Shown here: positions 34,376 through 45,800 of the stretch, one piece after another
How the letters are laid out: the number at the start of each line of letters is the position of its first letter
Position numbering within the stretch: the stretch's first letter is position 1
Assembly: GCF_002002735.1 (NCBI RefSeq)
Contig: NZ_MUNY01000059.1
Span: 1 to 64,000, forward strand
Direction: 5' to 3'
DNA from: Algoriphagus sp. A40
Lineage (GTDB): Bacteria > Bacteroidota > Bacteroidia > Cytophagales > Cyclobacteriaceae
Length of the DNA: 64,000 nt
The notes under the pieces: generated by a model
Database searches by the model: none
Seen by the model: the letters and a program-made list of their open reading frames with translations, nothing else
Told to the model about the DNA's origin: nothing
Position numbers and translations under genes: made by a program

Positions 34376-36199
34376 TCATTTCACAGCCTTTTCCAAAGCG
34401 CTTTTCCCTCCCACGATCGGAAGTGTCAGTACAGTTCCGTCCAGATCAATGGTCAGTTCGGTCCCCGGATTAGGCAAAATGGTAAACTCCTTGTCTGAGG
34501 AGAAAATCATCAGTCCGATCTGCTGACCGGCGGCGATGATCTGATCGTCAGGCTGCAAATCAAAACTTACCTCGTAGAATTTACCTGGCTCCAAAGGCTC
34601 ACCTTTTCGGATGGAAGCATGATTTTGTGGATCCGCCCAGCCTCGGGTGATGATATTATCGGTGATTTTCGCATTTCTTCCTTCGGTCCAAGGAAGTGAA
34701 ACCAACCAAACTGAGAGGTTTGCCGCCGGTTTGTTGGAAGCCAACTTCACCGTGATTTTTGGAATACCGGAAATATGCACCGCTTCCTTGAGCACAGGGC
34801 TCAGATAGATCAAGCGATGCTCGGTGTAATCGGCTTGGGCCAAAGCCGATCCTGGAAAAGAATAATTATCGACCAGCGTTTCCTTTTGGCCTGAGCTCGT
34901 TTTTTCAAGTCCCAATGTACCAGCTGCTGGTGCTTCGCCTTTTAGGTAAAAGCTGACATTGGAAGCTGCTGGATTTGGGTAATCAGCATATGCCGTAGGC
35001 TTGGCGCGATCATCCTGCTCACGGACGATCCAGGCTCTAGGGTCATTTTCCACCCCATTTTCGACTCCGTGGAGATATCGTGTAAACCAGCGGTTCATCA
35101 TCGAAAAAGGTGGCGGTCCACCGTGACCGTTTTGGTGGTAATAGATCATCGAAGGAAGACCTTTGGCACGTGCAGCATCATAAATCCGATAGCTGTGCTC
35201 GGGCATCACATTCCAATCGTTGAAACCATGGGACATCAAAAGGGCGGCCTTCATCGGTTCCATGTCATTCAGGTAATCTCGGCCAGCCCAAAAATCATTG
35301 TAATCCCCGGTTTTCCGATCCATTCCCTGGGCCATTTCAGTATCGCGAACAGTTTTGTTGTTGTAGGGTCGCTTGGCTTCCTCTCCGCTGTGAATAAAAT
35401 CATACAAGACATCGATGTCTTCTCCCAGGTAGCCTCCCGGGGAGCGAACCAAACCATGGGAGCGATAATAATGATAATAGGATGTATTTGGAGCAATGGG
35501 AATGATCGCTTCGAGGCCTTTCACTCCTGTAGTTGCGGCAGCTAGAGGCAAAGTACCGTTGTAGGAAGTTCCTGTCATTCCTACCTTTCCAGTGGACCAG
35601 AAGGCCATTACTTTTTCATTTCCGTCTGGTTTGGTATAGCCATTGTCTTTTCCCGTTAGCCATTCGATAACGGCTTTTGGAGCCAAAGATTCGTTATCCC
35701 CTCCAACAGTTGGTGCCCCGTGAGAAAGGCCTGTGCCCGGAGAGGAAGAGTGGACTACAATGTACCCGCGGGGAACCCAAGTCATAATTTCGTCATTGGA
35801 GATGACCGGACGCTTTCCTGTTCGCTTTACCTCCGTATGATTTCTCAGAGGAGCAGGAGCGCCCAATTCATGCTTTACATCCCAAAATATCGGAGCATTT
35901 CCGGCAGTTCCTGCATAGTAAGGACTGCTGGCATAGACGACCGGTAGTTTCAGACCTTCAGTTTCAGTTTGTCTGGGACGGGTCACGTCCACATGCATGC
36001 GGTCTTTTTTGCCGTCACCATCGGTATCAAATTCTGTTTCTACCCAGAGATCATGCCGGATCCAATTGGCGGAATCCTTCAGTTCAGGTACAATTTGAGC
36101 CTCTCCATTTTCAAAAACAGGCTTAACCTGTGCATTCAAAGAACAGTTGCTGAAAAAAAGCAACAAGAATAAAATAGCCAAGGTGCGGGAGTGTTTCAT
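34376..36199 (-). CDS. Secreted Xaa-Pro dipeptidyl-peptidase / CocE-NonD-type S15 hydrolase
   Basis: A 607-residue alpha/beta-hydrolase exported by a signal peptide (ending about NAQ). The nucleophile motif G-T-S-Y-N-G has Ser at about 212. Asp at about 328 (FNDWNV) and His at about 359 (NGHGG) complete a plausible triad. A C-terminal jelly-roll domain (about 400-600) matches the X-Pro dipeptidyl-peptidase C-terminal domain. Early in the chain, DTDGDGKKDRMHVDVTRP is a family signature. It cleaves N-terminal dipeptides ending in proline or related esters or amides in the periplasm. Monocistronic, with its own terminator. Confidence 0.93.
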   Translation of the reverse strand: MKHSRTLAILFLLLFFSNCSLNAQVKPVFENGEAQIVPELKDSANWIRHDLWVETEFDTDGDGKKDRMHVDVTRPRQTETEGLKLPVVYASSPYYAGTAGNAPIFWDVKHELGAPAPLRNHTEVKRTGKRPVISNDEIMTWVPRGYIVVHSSSPGTGLSHGAPTVGGDNESLAPKAVIEWLTGKDNGYTKPDGNEKVMAFWSTGKVGMTGTSYNGTLPLAAATTGVKGLEAIIPIAPNTSYYHYYRSHGLVRSPGGYLGEDIDVLYDFIHSGEEAKRPYNNKTVRDTEMAQGMDRKTGDYNDFWAGRDYLNDMEPMKAALLMSHGFNDWNVMPEHSYRIYDAARAKGLPSMIYYHQNGHGGPPPFSMMNRWFTRYLHGVENGVENDPRAWIVREQDDRAKPTAYADYPNPAASNVSFYLKGEAPAAGTLGLEKTSSGQKETLVDNYSFPGSALAQADYTEHRLIYLSPVLKEAVHISGIPKITVKLASNKPAANLSVWLVSLPWTEGRNAKITDNIITRGWADPQNHASIRKGEPLEPGKFYEVSFDLQPDDQIIAAGQQIGLMIFSSDKEFTILPNPGTELTIDLDGTVLTLPIVGGKSALEKAVK

Positions 36200-36570
36200 G
36201 CTGGTATAAAAGCGACAAACCTGTGTCCGTCGGATTAAGATTTTATAAGGTGAATGGATTAAGTTCTCTTGATTTTTTGGGAAAATCTAAATTAGACTTT
36301 TTGACCCAACAACAATAGCGCAGGTAAGTCCAATGCCTTCCTTTTGACCTCATTCAGGCCAAAACTATTTTCCCCAACCAAACAAGGCAGAGATTTTAAA
36401 TCAAATCCGAAACATTCGAAAATCAAGAAAATTGCAAAAACTGACTACGCTTAATGATAATTTCAAAACATGCCCCCTTTCATAAAAAACGAAAATTTTC
36501 ACTAGCCTTTCGGGGAAATAATCAGGTATTAATTATCAAAATCAAACCCTTTTTAATAAACCAAACCCTG
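36200..36570. other. Divergent intergenic region, no gene seen
   Basis: About 370 bp between divergent genes. An in-frame ATG at 36454 would extend the following gene by 39 residues, but that stretch is Lys/Phe-rich, lacks a signal sequence and is followed by a better start. No hairpin or operator was recognised. Confidence 0.45.
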
Positions 36571-38889
36571 ATGATGTTGCAATTCCTTCGGCAAATTGCC
36601 CGCAAAAGTTTATTTCTCCCCTTGTTTATAATGTCTCTTTTCCCGGCTTTTGCCCAGGAAAACCAAACTGAAAGGTTTTGGACACCGGTAGCCGATGAGG
36701 TTTTCCTCCAGGAAGTTTCCCATAAAATCCAAACTGACCAGCCTATCACCGGAATCGGGGTTTATCAGAAAGAATGCTACGGCATTATCCAAAGCAAAAT
36801 CCACCAACTCAAGGACAATAAATTCAAAGAGGTCCAAAACTCTCCTTCTCAAATTAGTCGCTTGATCCCGATTCAGGGAGAACTTTGGGCTTTGGGCAAT
36901 GAGGGGATTTACAAATTGGGATCGAACGCCTGGGAAAAAGTAGACAACCGGAACTACGTTGATCTTTCTTTTCACGACGGGAAATTATACGCGGCCACCT
37001 CAGAAGAAATATTCAAGCTGGAAAACAACAAATTTGTCTCCATTAAACCAGAAGGCGGATATTACAACAGTGATATCACCATGCTGATGGAAGACGGTAC
37101 CCAACTTCATGCAGAACCTGTCAAACTCGGACCAATCACCCGGTTTCAATCTTATGCCGGCACCCTTCATATCCTCCGATCAGGAGAATTGGTGCAATTC
37201 GATGGTAAAATCGTCAACACAGATTTTATTGATTGGGGAAAATTGCCGTCCAAAACTACAAGAGACCTACAAAGTTTTGGTAGCAGACTATATGTTTCCA
37301 CTGACAGAGGATTGGCAGAATTACAGGGAGCTTCCTTAAAAACTATCCAGGGGAAAGACGGATTACCGGTTGAAAACACCACCTCCCTCACCAGAGGATT
37401 TGCCAATGATCTCTGGATCGGAACCGAACGTGGGGCTGTAAGAATGCTGAAAGGCGAATGGCAGTATTTCGGCGCAAGTCACTGGCTGCCAAGCAACAAG
37501 GTGAATGATATTGCAGTAGCTGACAAAAAGGTATTTATCGCCACAGACGGAGGACTTGGAATCATTGAATATCAGGAATATACCCTGCAGAAAAAAGCTG
37601 AATTCTACGAAAGACATATCGAGGAATGGGGACAAAAAAGACTGGGTTTTATCCAGACTCTTTTCCTTAAAGACGGAGAATGGACCCGGGAAGTCAGTGA
37701 CAATGACGGCGACCATACGGCTAGCTACTTGGCGGCAATGTGCTACAAATACAAGGTGACCGGTGATGAAGAAGCCCGAAAGAAAGCAGTGGAATCCTTT
37801 AAGGCCATGATTTGGCTGGAAAGAATCACCCCGATTGACGGTTTGGTTGCAAGATCCATTTATTCAGTCGAAGGGGATAAAAGCGGATTGGCCAAGCATG
37901 GCTCAGGTGGTCTTCCAGCCAAATGGAACAAAACCGAGGACGGAAAATGGTACTGGAAAGGAGATACTTCCAGTGACGAAATCATTGCCCATTTTTATTC
38001 AGTTTCAATTTTCCATGATCTGGTGGCCGAAGGTCACGAGAAAGAACTCGCCAAAGAGCACCTGACTCGGATTGCCTCTTATATTCATGACAACGGGTTT
38101 TTGATTATCGACATGGATGGCAAGCCAACCCGATGGGGACGTTGGGATCCGGATTACCTTCTTACACCTTATGGATACAGTGACAGGGGTCTCAATGGAT
38201 TGGAAGCCTTGGCTTTCATGCAGACTGCCTATTCGGTATCTGGTGACGAAAAATTCAAAAAAGGATACCAACAATTGGTGGATTGGGGTTATCTAAACAA
38301 CACACTTCGCCAGAAAAACACTTTCCCTCCATCCACTTTGGCACCATGGGACGACCAACTTGCCTTTGAGGCTTATTACACCATCCTGCGCTATACCACA
38401 GATCCCAAGTACAAATCTTTTCTGCTGAGAAGTTTGGAGCGAACCTTTGAAGTAAAGCGGATGGAGCACGTTCCTTGGTTCAACTTTGCCTATGGAGCCT
38501 ATACCAACAATGATTTTGACAACGAGCATTGCGTCAAACACCTCCAGGCTTGGACTTTGGACTGCGTGGAGCACAGTTTCCAAAACTCTCACCGGGATGA
38601 TCTATTCGTAGAAGTTGGATTTACCTCTTATGAAGGAGGTTTAAAGACCATTTCGCCAAGGGAATCAAGTGTAATGAGAGGCAGCAGATATGCAACCGTT
38701 TTGGATGGATCCTTGGGTGGAAGACGGGTGATGGAACCCACCGGATACCTAAGAGACTATTGGATGGGGAGATATCACGGTTTTATCGAAGCTCCGACTG
38801 TAACCGATAAAGCGCTCCTAACGGTCGAACCAAGAAATCAAAAATTCGGAGCAGCACCTTATCAGGGCCCGGCTAGACCTGAGTTTTAA
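36571..38889 (+). CDS. Secreted protein: beta-propeller N-terminus plus alpha-helical (glycosidase-like) C-terminus
   Basis: A 772-residue protein. The start is chosen at 36571 (or 36574), where a signal peptide ending FPAFAQ follows. Residues of about 35-330 contain repeated short strands of the kind GELWALGNEGIYKL, GKLYAATSEEIFKL and RLYVSTDRGLAEL, like two-component-regulator-type propeller blades. From about 345 to 740 the sequence is helical with conserved Trp, Asp and His (DNDGDHTASYLAAM, RWGRWDPDYL, APWDDQLAFEAYYTILRYT), suggesting an alpha/alpha-toroid like six-hairpin glycosidases or epimerases. I do not recognise a named family; enzyme activity is inference. A very stable hairpin follows at 38908-38959. 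Confidence 0.7.
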   Translation: MMLQFLRQIARKSLFLPLFIMSLFPAFAQENQTERFWTPVADEVFLQEVSHKIQTDQPITGIGVYQKECYGIIQSKIHQLKDNKFKEVQNSPSQISRLIPIQGELWALGNEGIYKLGSNAWEKVDNRNYVDLSFHDGKLYAATSEEIFKLENNKFVSIKPEGGYYNSDITMLMEDGTQLHAEPVKLGPITRFQSYAGTLHILRSGELVQFDGKIVNTDFIDWGKLPSKTTRDLQSFGSRLYVSTDRGLAELQGASLKTIQGKDGLPVENTTSLTRGFANDLWIGTERGAVRMLKGEWQYFGASHWLPSNKVNDIAVADKKVFIATDGGLGIIEYQEYTLQKKAEFYERHIEEWGQKRLGFIQTLFLKDGEWTREVSDNDGDHTASYLAAMCYKYKVTGDEEARKKAVESFKAMIWLERITPIDGLVARSIYSVEGDKSGLAKHGSGGLPAKWNKTEDGKWYWKGDTSSDEIIAHFYSVSIFHDLVAEGHEKELAKEHLTRIASYIHDNGFLIIDMDGKPTRWGRWDPDYLLTPYGYSDRGLNGLEALAFMQTAYSVSGDEKFKKGYQQLVDWGYLNNTLRQKNTFPPSTLAPWDDQLAFEAYYTILRYTTDPKYKSFLLRSLERTFEVKRMEHVPWFNFAYGAYTNNDFDNEHCVKHLQAWTLDCVEHSFQNSHRDDLFVEVGFTSYEGGLKTISPRESSVMRGSRYATVLDGSLGGRRVMEPTGYLRDYWMGRYHGFIEAPTVTDKALLTVEPRNQKFGAAPYQGPARPEF

Positions 38890-38907
38890 TCAGCCGGAAA
38901 CGGTTTG

Positions 38908-38959
38908 AAATTGGAAATGCTAAAATGACCTCGCTTGGTCATTTTAGCATTTCCAATTT
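38908..38959. terminator. Very long perfect hairpin; bidirectional terminator
   Basis: A perfect 23-bp stem from AAATTGGAAATGC... (38908-38930) to its complement (38937-38959) with a 6-nt loop and a T-run. It sits between convergent genes ending at 38889 (+) and 39012 (-). Confidence 0.85.
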
Positions 38960-39011
38960 TTAACCCGGATTATCCTTTTTCCCCAAAATTCCCATAAAAG
39001 CCAATAAATTT

Positions 39012-39464
39012 TCACCTCTTCTGCATCATGATCTGTTTGAGATGATGTTCCAGATGATCGATATAATCTCTGATCAAAAAACTCAAATCGACCATTTCAT
39101 TCTCCCCCAAATCAACGGGAAAGGCGAGAGTTTTGTCCGTTTGTTGAAGAATTACCATGATAATCCTAAAATTGACAGCTTTCCAGAAATCAGCTAATTC
39201 CTGAATATCCGCGTTCTGGTAATCATTGGCTCGGACCAAATCATCCTGCCTGTATTTTCGGATTTTGTAAGGTTTGGTTTCATTTTGGATCTCAGTAAAC
39301 CTTTGAAGATTATTGATTCCAGAGTCAATCAAATGGCCTAGAATTTCCTTTTTTGACCATTTTTCAGGAGATAGTTTCCTGCTTAGATTCTCTTCATCAG
39401 TTTGGCGGATATATTCCAGCCCTGTTGCAATCAATTGTTTCAGTTTTTCGGCTTGCTCTTTCAT
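39012..39464 (-). CDS. DinB-family metal-binding protein
   Basis: A 150-residue four-helix protein of the DinB/YfiT superfamily. The probable metal-binding histidines are His44 in EILGHLIDS, and His137 and His141 in DHLEHHLKQ (H-x3-H). KWSKKEILGHLIDS and LEHHLKQI are hallmark positions. Such proteins bind divalent metals and include thiol transferases such as those using bacillithiol, but the substrate here is unknown. Confidence 0.9.
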   Translation of the reverse strand: MKEQAEKLKQLIATGLEYIRQTDEENLSRKLSPEKWSKKEILGHLIDSGINNLQRFTEIQNETKPYKIRKYRQDDLVRANDYQNADIQELADFWKAVNFRIIMVILQQTDKTLAFPVDLGENEMVDLSFLIRDYIDHLEHHLKQIMMQKR

Positions 39465-39821
39465 CTGTTACAATACTTTCTTTTTGTCTGTTTTCAGCAT
39501 CAACTCTAATCCATTACTTTTTATCAAAGATCAGGAAATTGGACTGTTGTTGATTTCGCTTCCATTGAACCTAGTTTATCGAAAAAAAAATATTCGTCAT
39601 TTTGATGAATCTAAAAAGCATTTTCCAGTATATTTATTAATTATCGGAAGGATTTTTAATTAATATCACCTAAGTATTCACTAATAAAAGTTTAGCAGGT
39701 GGATGCGGCGGAAAAATTGAATTCCAAATTTGTATCCCCTTCCAAAGGACCGGATTTTTCTAATTACAAACCGGTAAGATTTTTACATAAAAGAAAATTA
39801 TTTAAACTAATTCATAAGGTT
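39465..39821. other. Upstream region of the giant T9SS protein gene
   Basis: About 357 AT-rich bp. A GTG at 39699 would extend the following frame by 41 residues, but these (FVSPSKGPDFSNYKP...) precede a normal signal peptide and are probably not translated. Otherwise nothing is recognised. Confidence 0.4.
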
Positions 39822-42800
39822 ATGAAGACTCTCTATTCAAGAAGCAATTTGTTTTCAATGCTTCACAAAAAACTTGCATTCACTAGATTAGTCCCCAATT
39901 TATTCCTGCTACTTTGCCTCTTTTTACCCTTGGTAGGCTACAGCACGGACTATTACTTTTCCACAAGCATAGGAGATGACAGTCGGTCGATTACTGAGGC
40001 ACAAAATCCCGCTACTCCATGGAAAACCATCGACAAATTGAATGCGGTAGCCAGTGGACTGAAGGGAGGAGACCGAGTGTTGTTTGCTGCAGGAGAGATC
40101 TTCTATGGGACCATCAATATCGTAAAAGGGGGAGATACCGGTAACCCTATAGTCTACACTTCCTATGGCACCGGCGCGCCTGCGATCATTACCTCTTTGG
40201 AAGAAATCCAAAATTGGAGGTCACTCGGTGGAGGTAAATATGAAGCCTCTTTACCCAATTTAGGAAGCTCAAAAGTCCAAATAGTGGAAGCAGAAAATGT
40301 ACCCCGAGAGATTGGAAGCTATCCCAATTCAGGAAGTGAGCAGCGGTTTTTGGACATTGAAAGCGTAAACAATCCCAACTCACTTAACGGCCAACCTAAT
40401 CCATTTGACTGGACAGGTGGTGAAATAGTCATAAGAAAAAACAACTGGATCATTGACCGCCACCCCATCACTTCTACTGCCGGCAGCACGATCAACTACG
40501 AAACCGTCAACACCCCTTACGACGCTAAACATGGCTATGGCTACTTCATACAAAATCACATCAATACCTTAGATACTTTTGGGGAATGGGCTTACAATTC
40601 CAATTTAAAAACTATTACGGTCTATACTGGGGCCAAGGCACCACTTGCTGCCAAAGTAAATGTAGCCAACAATGATTTTTTGGTAACCAACCAACCTTAT
40701 GTGAAAAACCTATCCTTTGTCAACCTTCATTTCAAAGGAAGTAACAGAAGCTTATTCTACGTGAAGAAGTCAGGCAATTTTAAAATAGAAAATTGCATCC
40801 TAGAATCTGCCGGTGAAAATGGAGTTTACATGGAAGAAGTACCTGACCTCTCCATAGTTGGAAATACAATAAGAAACAGCTTAAACAGCGGCATATTTGT
40901 ATTTTATGGCAGTCCTAGAATTACCATCCAAAACAACGAGATCCTGAACACAGGACCATATCAGGGCATGATGCAATCCAGCGATTTGAACAGCATTGGG
41001 GTTTACATAGGCTCTGATTCTGACAATTCACTGATCGAAAAAAACCGCATCATCAATACCGGATACAATGGAATTCACTTTGGCGGAGATTTTACCATCG
41101 TGAGGTACAATCTGATCGATAGTTTTTGTGTCTATAAACAAGATGGAGGAGGTATCTACACCAATGCAGACGGTCAGACCACACAAAATAACGAGGGACG
41201 TGAAATTCACAATAACATCATCGTAAACGGCATCGGAAACATGGACGGGAACGAGGAAAAAGTACTTTTAGCAAGTGGGATTTATGCCGATGACATGGCG
41301 GCAGGGATCAAAATTTATAGTAACACAATCCATAAAGTCAGTGCCAATGGGATATTCCTTCACAACAACAACAACCTTGACCTTACCGAGAATTTGATTT
41401 ATGATGTTACAACCCAAATTCTGGCTTCCCACGATGCAATCGGAACTCCTATCCGAGATATCACCATTGAAAACAACCAGTTGTCCAGGGTATTTGGTGA
41501 GGAATTAACCTTGTCTTTCAACACCGATGACTATGACATTGGAGAATTTGGCCAACTCGACAACAACTACTTTTTGGATCCCTATAATACCGATTTCATT
41601 TTACTGTCTAAGGACGCTGGTGATACCCCTTTAGGCCAAACCCGCAATCTTCAAAGCTGGAGAGAAGCATTTGGTTTCGACTTGAATTCAAAAAAACCCC
41701 GGTTTAACCTCCACCAATACGAAATCATCACTAGCAACCCAATCAAATCCAGCACCTTTGATTCCAATATTGATATTATAGCTGGCACCTATGGTGGCGT
41801 TTCCTCTTGGATTCCAGACGGGATTACCGGAGGATCTCTTTCAATCACGCCCAATACTGGTGGACATGTATTGACATATATTCAGATCGGGGCAGTAGAG
41901 GCTGGAGATGAAATCCTCCTTGAGTTTGACTCAAAAAGCCCGGTGGAAAACAAAGAAATCCAGTTGTTTCTAGAAAAAACTTATGACGATAACCAGGAAG
42001 GAACTCTCAGATATTTTTCAACGAGTCTGGAACCTGAAAAAATCCAGATCCTGTTTAAAGCCGGGGTTTCTGCACCAAGCGAAAGCATCGTGATAAAGAT
42101 CAACGAACCTTCTGATCCTGTCATCTTTGACAGTTTGGCAATTTCAAAAGTCACAACCAAAGAGCTGAATATCTTGGAGTACATGTTTTTCGAATACAAT
42201 TACTCCGATCAGGAAGTGACCATTCCTCTGCCTGGTCTTTATAGAAACGTCAAGAACGAATTATTTGACAAGGAAGTAACTATTCCTCCTTATGGATCAG
42301 CCCTGCTGGTAAAGACAAATTTTAATATCGCCGATTTACCTCCTTCGCCTATTGAAATTTCGATCATCGAACCGTCTCCTAACGAGGAATTCTACAGCGA
42401 TGACGATGTTTTAATAAACACAACCATTACGGATCCAACAGGCTTCCTTGACAAGGTTTTCTTTTATCAAGGAGATAGCGTGATCGCCAGAATCTATGAG
42501 GCGCCTTACGAATATAATTGGCCGACGCCCGTCGCCGGAAACTATAATCTGAAGGCAGTCGCATACGACATCATAGGTAGGTCTGCTGAATCCGCGATTG
42601 TCCCGATCATCGTATTAAATGGGCAACCCTCTAACCTCCCACCAACCATCGAAATCGTCACCCCGTCAGATAATCAGTCAATTGACCTTGGAATCGATAT
42701 CTTAATCAGCACCCTGCCAAATGATCCTGAAGGTGCGGTCGATAGAGTTGAATTCTATGACGGGAACATCCTTTTGGGTACCGTTACCCAGCAGCCGTAC

Positions 42801-45800
42801 GAACTGATTTGGTCTCCTTCAGTTCTCAATACCCATGAGATCCGAGCAGTTGTCTACGACACGGGGGGTGCTTCGGGAAGTTCTGAAACTGTCACCATAC
42901 ATATTACAGAACCTCCTAGTTCAAACTTACCTCCAAATATTCAAATTACAGATCCAATCGACGGACAGTATTTGCTGTTTGGCCAGGATATTACAATACA
43001 AACTGACCCCACCGATCCCGAAAACAACATTGACAGAGTAGAATTTTATACAGGAACCGACATCATCGGAACGTCGGATACTGCTCCTTTCAACTTCAAT
43101 TGGTCCAATGCGTCGGCAGGCATTCATTCTTTGAAAACCATTATTTATGACCACGAAGGTTTGTCTGCCGAATCCGATGCTATCAATATCAATGTCGTTG
43201 ACACTGCCCAGGCAGACTTCCCTCCTATTATTGTTTTAGAACAACCCATTAAAGAAGCTGTCATAAGTTCAGGAGCTTTGTTGAAGTTGTTGGCATTTGT
43301 GTATGATCCTGAAAATGATCTAGATCGCGTTGAATTCTACAGCGGAGACAATTTAATCGGATCAATCGAAACCGATCCTTTCGAATTTAACTGGCCTTCA
43401 GAGGTAGAGCCCGGTACCTATCTATTGCATGCAGTTGCCTACGACAATAGAGGAAACAGTTCGATATCTCAAACTGTCATCGTCCACGTGATTCCCGACT
43501 CAGAGGTAAATCTTCCACCGACGATTTCCATCAGCCAGCCGAACAATGGATATGACTACAGTTATGGACAAAAGATTCTCGTGAAAACGAACCCATACGA
43601 TCCTGAGAATGAAATAAAACATGTCAGGTTTTATATCGATGGCGAATTGGTAGAACTTGATCAGGAAACCCCATATGATTATGAATGGGTGAAAATACCA
43701 ATCGGCACTCATCAACTTTATGCTGTGGTTACTGACGAAGGAGGGCAAACCGGGACTTCCGAAACCGTCGAATTAACCATTTCCAATTACCCTCCTACTA
43801 TTTCCATCGTGGAACCAGTAGATGGGAAGACATTTGCCTTGGGAGATGATGTACTCATCAAAACCAACCCGATTGATTTTGAAGGGGAAATCGACCATGT
43901 GGAGTTCTTCTATAACGAGCAGATTTTTGCCATCGTCACAGAAGCGCCATACGAATTTAATTGGGTAAGCCCACCAGCTGGAACATATACGCTTAAAACC
44001 AAAGTTTTCGATATTTATGGTTTAACTGCCGAATCTTCCCGGCCAGTAATTGTGGTGCAGGAAGAAAACCAAGCACCAGCCGTTTCCATCGTGGAACCGA
44101 CAGATGGGGAGGTCTTCCAATTTGGTGAAGAGGTTATGATATCTGCTGAGCCAACTGATCCTGAAGGCCAAATCCAAAAGGTAGAATTCTTCTCCAATGA
44201 TGTAATCCTGGCAACTGTAGCCCAAGCTCCATTTGAATTCAATTGGATTAGCCCAGCGGTCGGAGCCTATGCCCTTAAAGCCAAAGTTTATGATGGAATA
44301 GGACAAACAGCAGAATCAGAAGTTGTTAGCATCGTGGTTCAGGAAAATCAACCACCTACCATCACTATAATCGAACCGGTTGATGGTCAGGTATTCAATC
44401 TTGGGGATGATGTTCTGATTAAAACCAATCCGATTGATCCTGAAAATGAAATCGATCATGTCGAGTTCTTCTACAACGAACAGATCTTTGCCATTGTCAC
44501 TGAAGCTCCTTATGAATTCAACTGGATCAATCCTCCTGCAGGAACCTACACCTTGAAAACTAAGGTGTTTGATGCCAAAGGACTCACCGCTGAGTCCACC
44601 AGGCCGACTATTGCGGTCATTGAAAACCTTTCGCCTTCGGTTGATCTTATTGCACCTGTGGACGGAACAATAGTTGATTTGGGCAATGACGTAATGATTA
44701 TCGCTGATCCATCAGATCCTGAGAACCAAATCCAAAAAGTCGAGTTTTACGCCAATGATGAACTCTTGGCTACCGTAAATCTTGCTCCGTTCCAATACAA
44801 TTGGATCAGTCCTCCAGCCGGAAGCTTCACATTGAAAGCAAAAGTCTTTGACGAAGAAGGTCAATCTGCCGAGTCTCCGACTGTCGGAATTGTTGTTCGG
44901 GAAAATCTACCTCCAACAGTCATCCTCTCAGCTCCGCTTGACGGAACAGTTGTTGATTTGGGCGATGACGTGATGATTATTGCTGATCCTTCAGATCCGG
45001 AAGGCCAGATCCAAAAAGTCGAGTTTTACGCCAATGATGAACTTGTGGCTACCGTAAATCTTGCTCCTTTCCAATACAATTGGATCAGTCCTCCGGCCGG
45101 AAGCTTCACATTGAAAGCAAAAGTCTTTGACGAAGAAGGTCAATCTGCCGAGTCTCCGACTGTCGGAATTGTTGTTCGGGAAAATCTACCTCCAACAGTT
45201 ATTCTCTCAGCTCCGCTTGACGGAACAGTTGTTGATTTGGGCGATGACGTGATGATTATTGCTGATCCTTCAGATCCGGAAGGACAGATCCAAAAAGTTG
45301 AGTTTTACGCCAATGATGAACTTTTGGCTACGGTAAATCTTGCTCCTTTCCAATACAATTGGATCAGTCCTCCAGCCGGAAGCTTCACACTTAAAGCAAA
45401 AGTCTTTGACGAAGAAGGTCAATCTGCAGAGTCTCCGACTGTGGGAATTGTTGTTCGGGAAAATCTACCTCCAATAGTTATTCTCTCAGCTCCGCTTGAC
45501 GGAACAGTTGTTGATTTGGGCGATGACGTGATGATTATTGCAGATCCTTCAGATCCGGAAGGACAGATCCAAAAAGTAGAATTCTTCTCCAATGATGTAA
45601 TCCTGGCAACTGTAGCCCAAGCTCCATTTGAATTCAATTGGATTAGCCCAGCGGTCGGAGCCTATGCCCTTATAGCCAAAGTTTATGACGGAATAGGACA
45701 AACAGCAGAATCAGAAGTTATAAGCATCGTGGTTCAGGAAAATCAACCTCCTACCATCACCATTATTGAACCTGTTGATGGTCAGGCATTCAATCTTGGG

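Noticed and set aside
39699-39821. GTG-initiated 41-residue extension of the giant T9SS protein
   Set aside because: It would bury the signal peptide; the ATG at 39822 has better spacing and gives a normal export signal.
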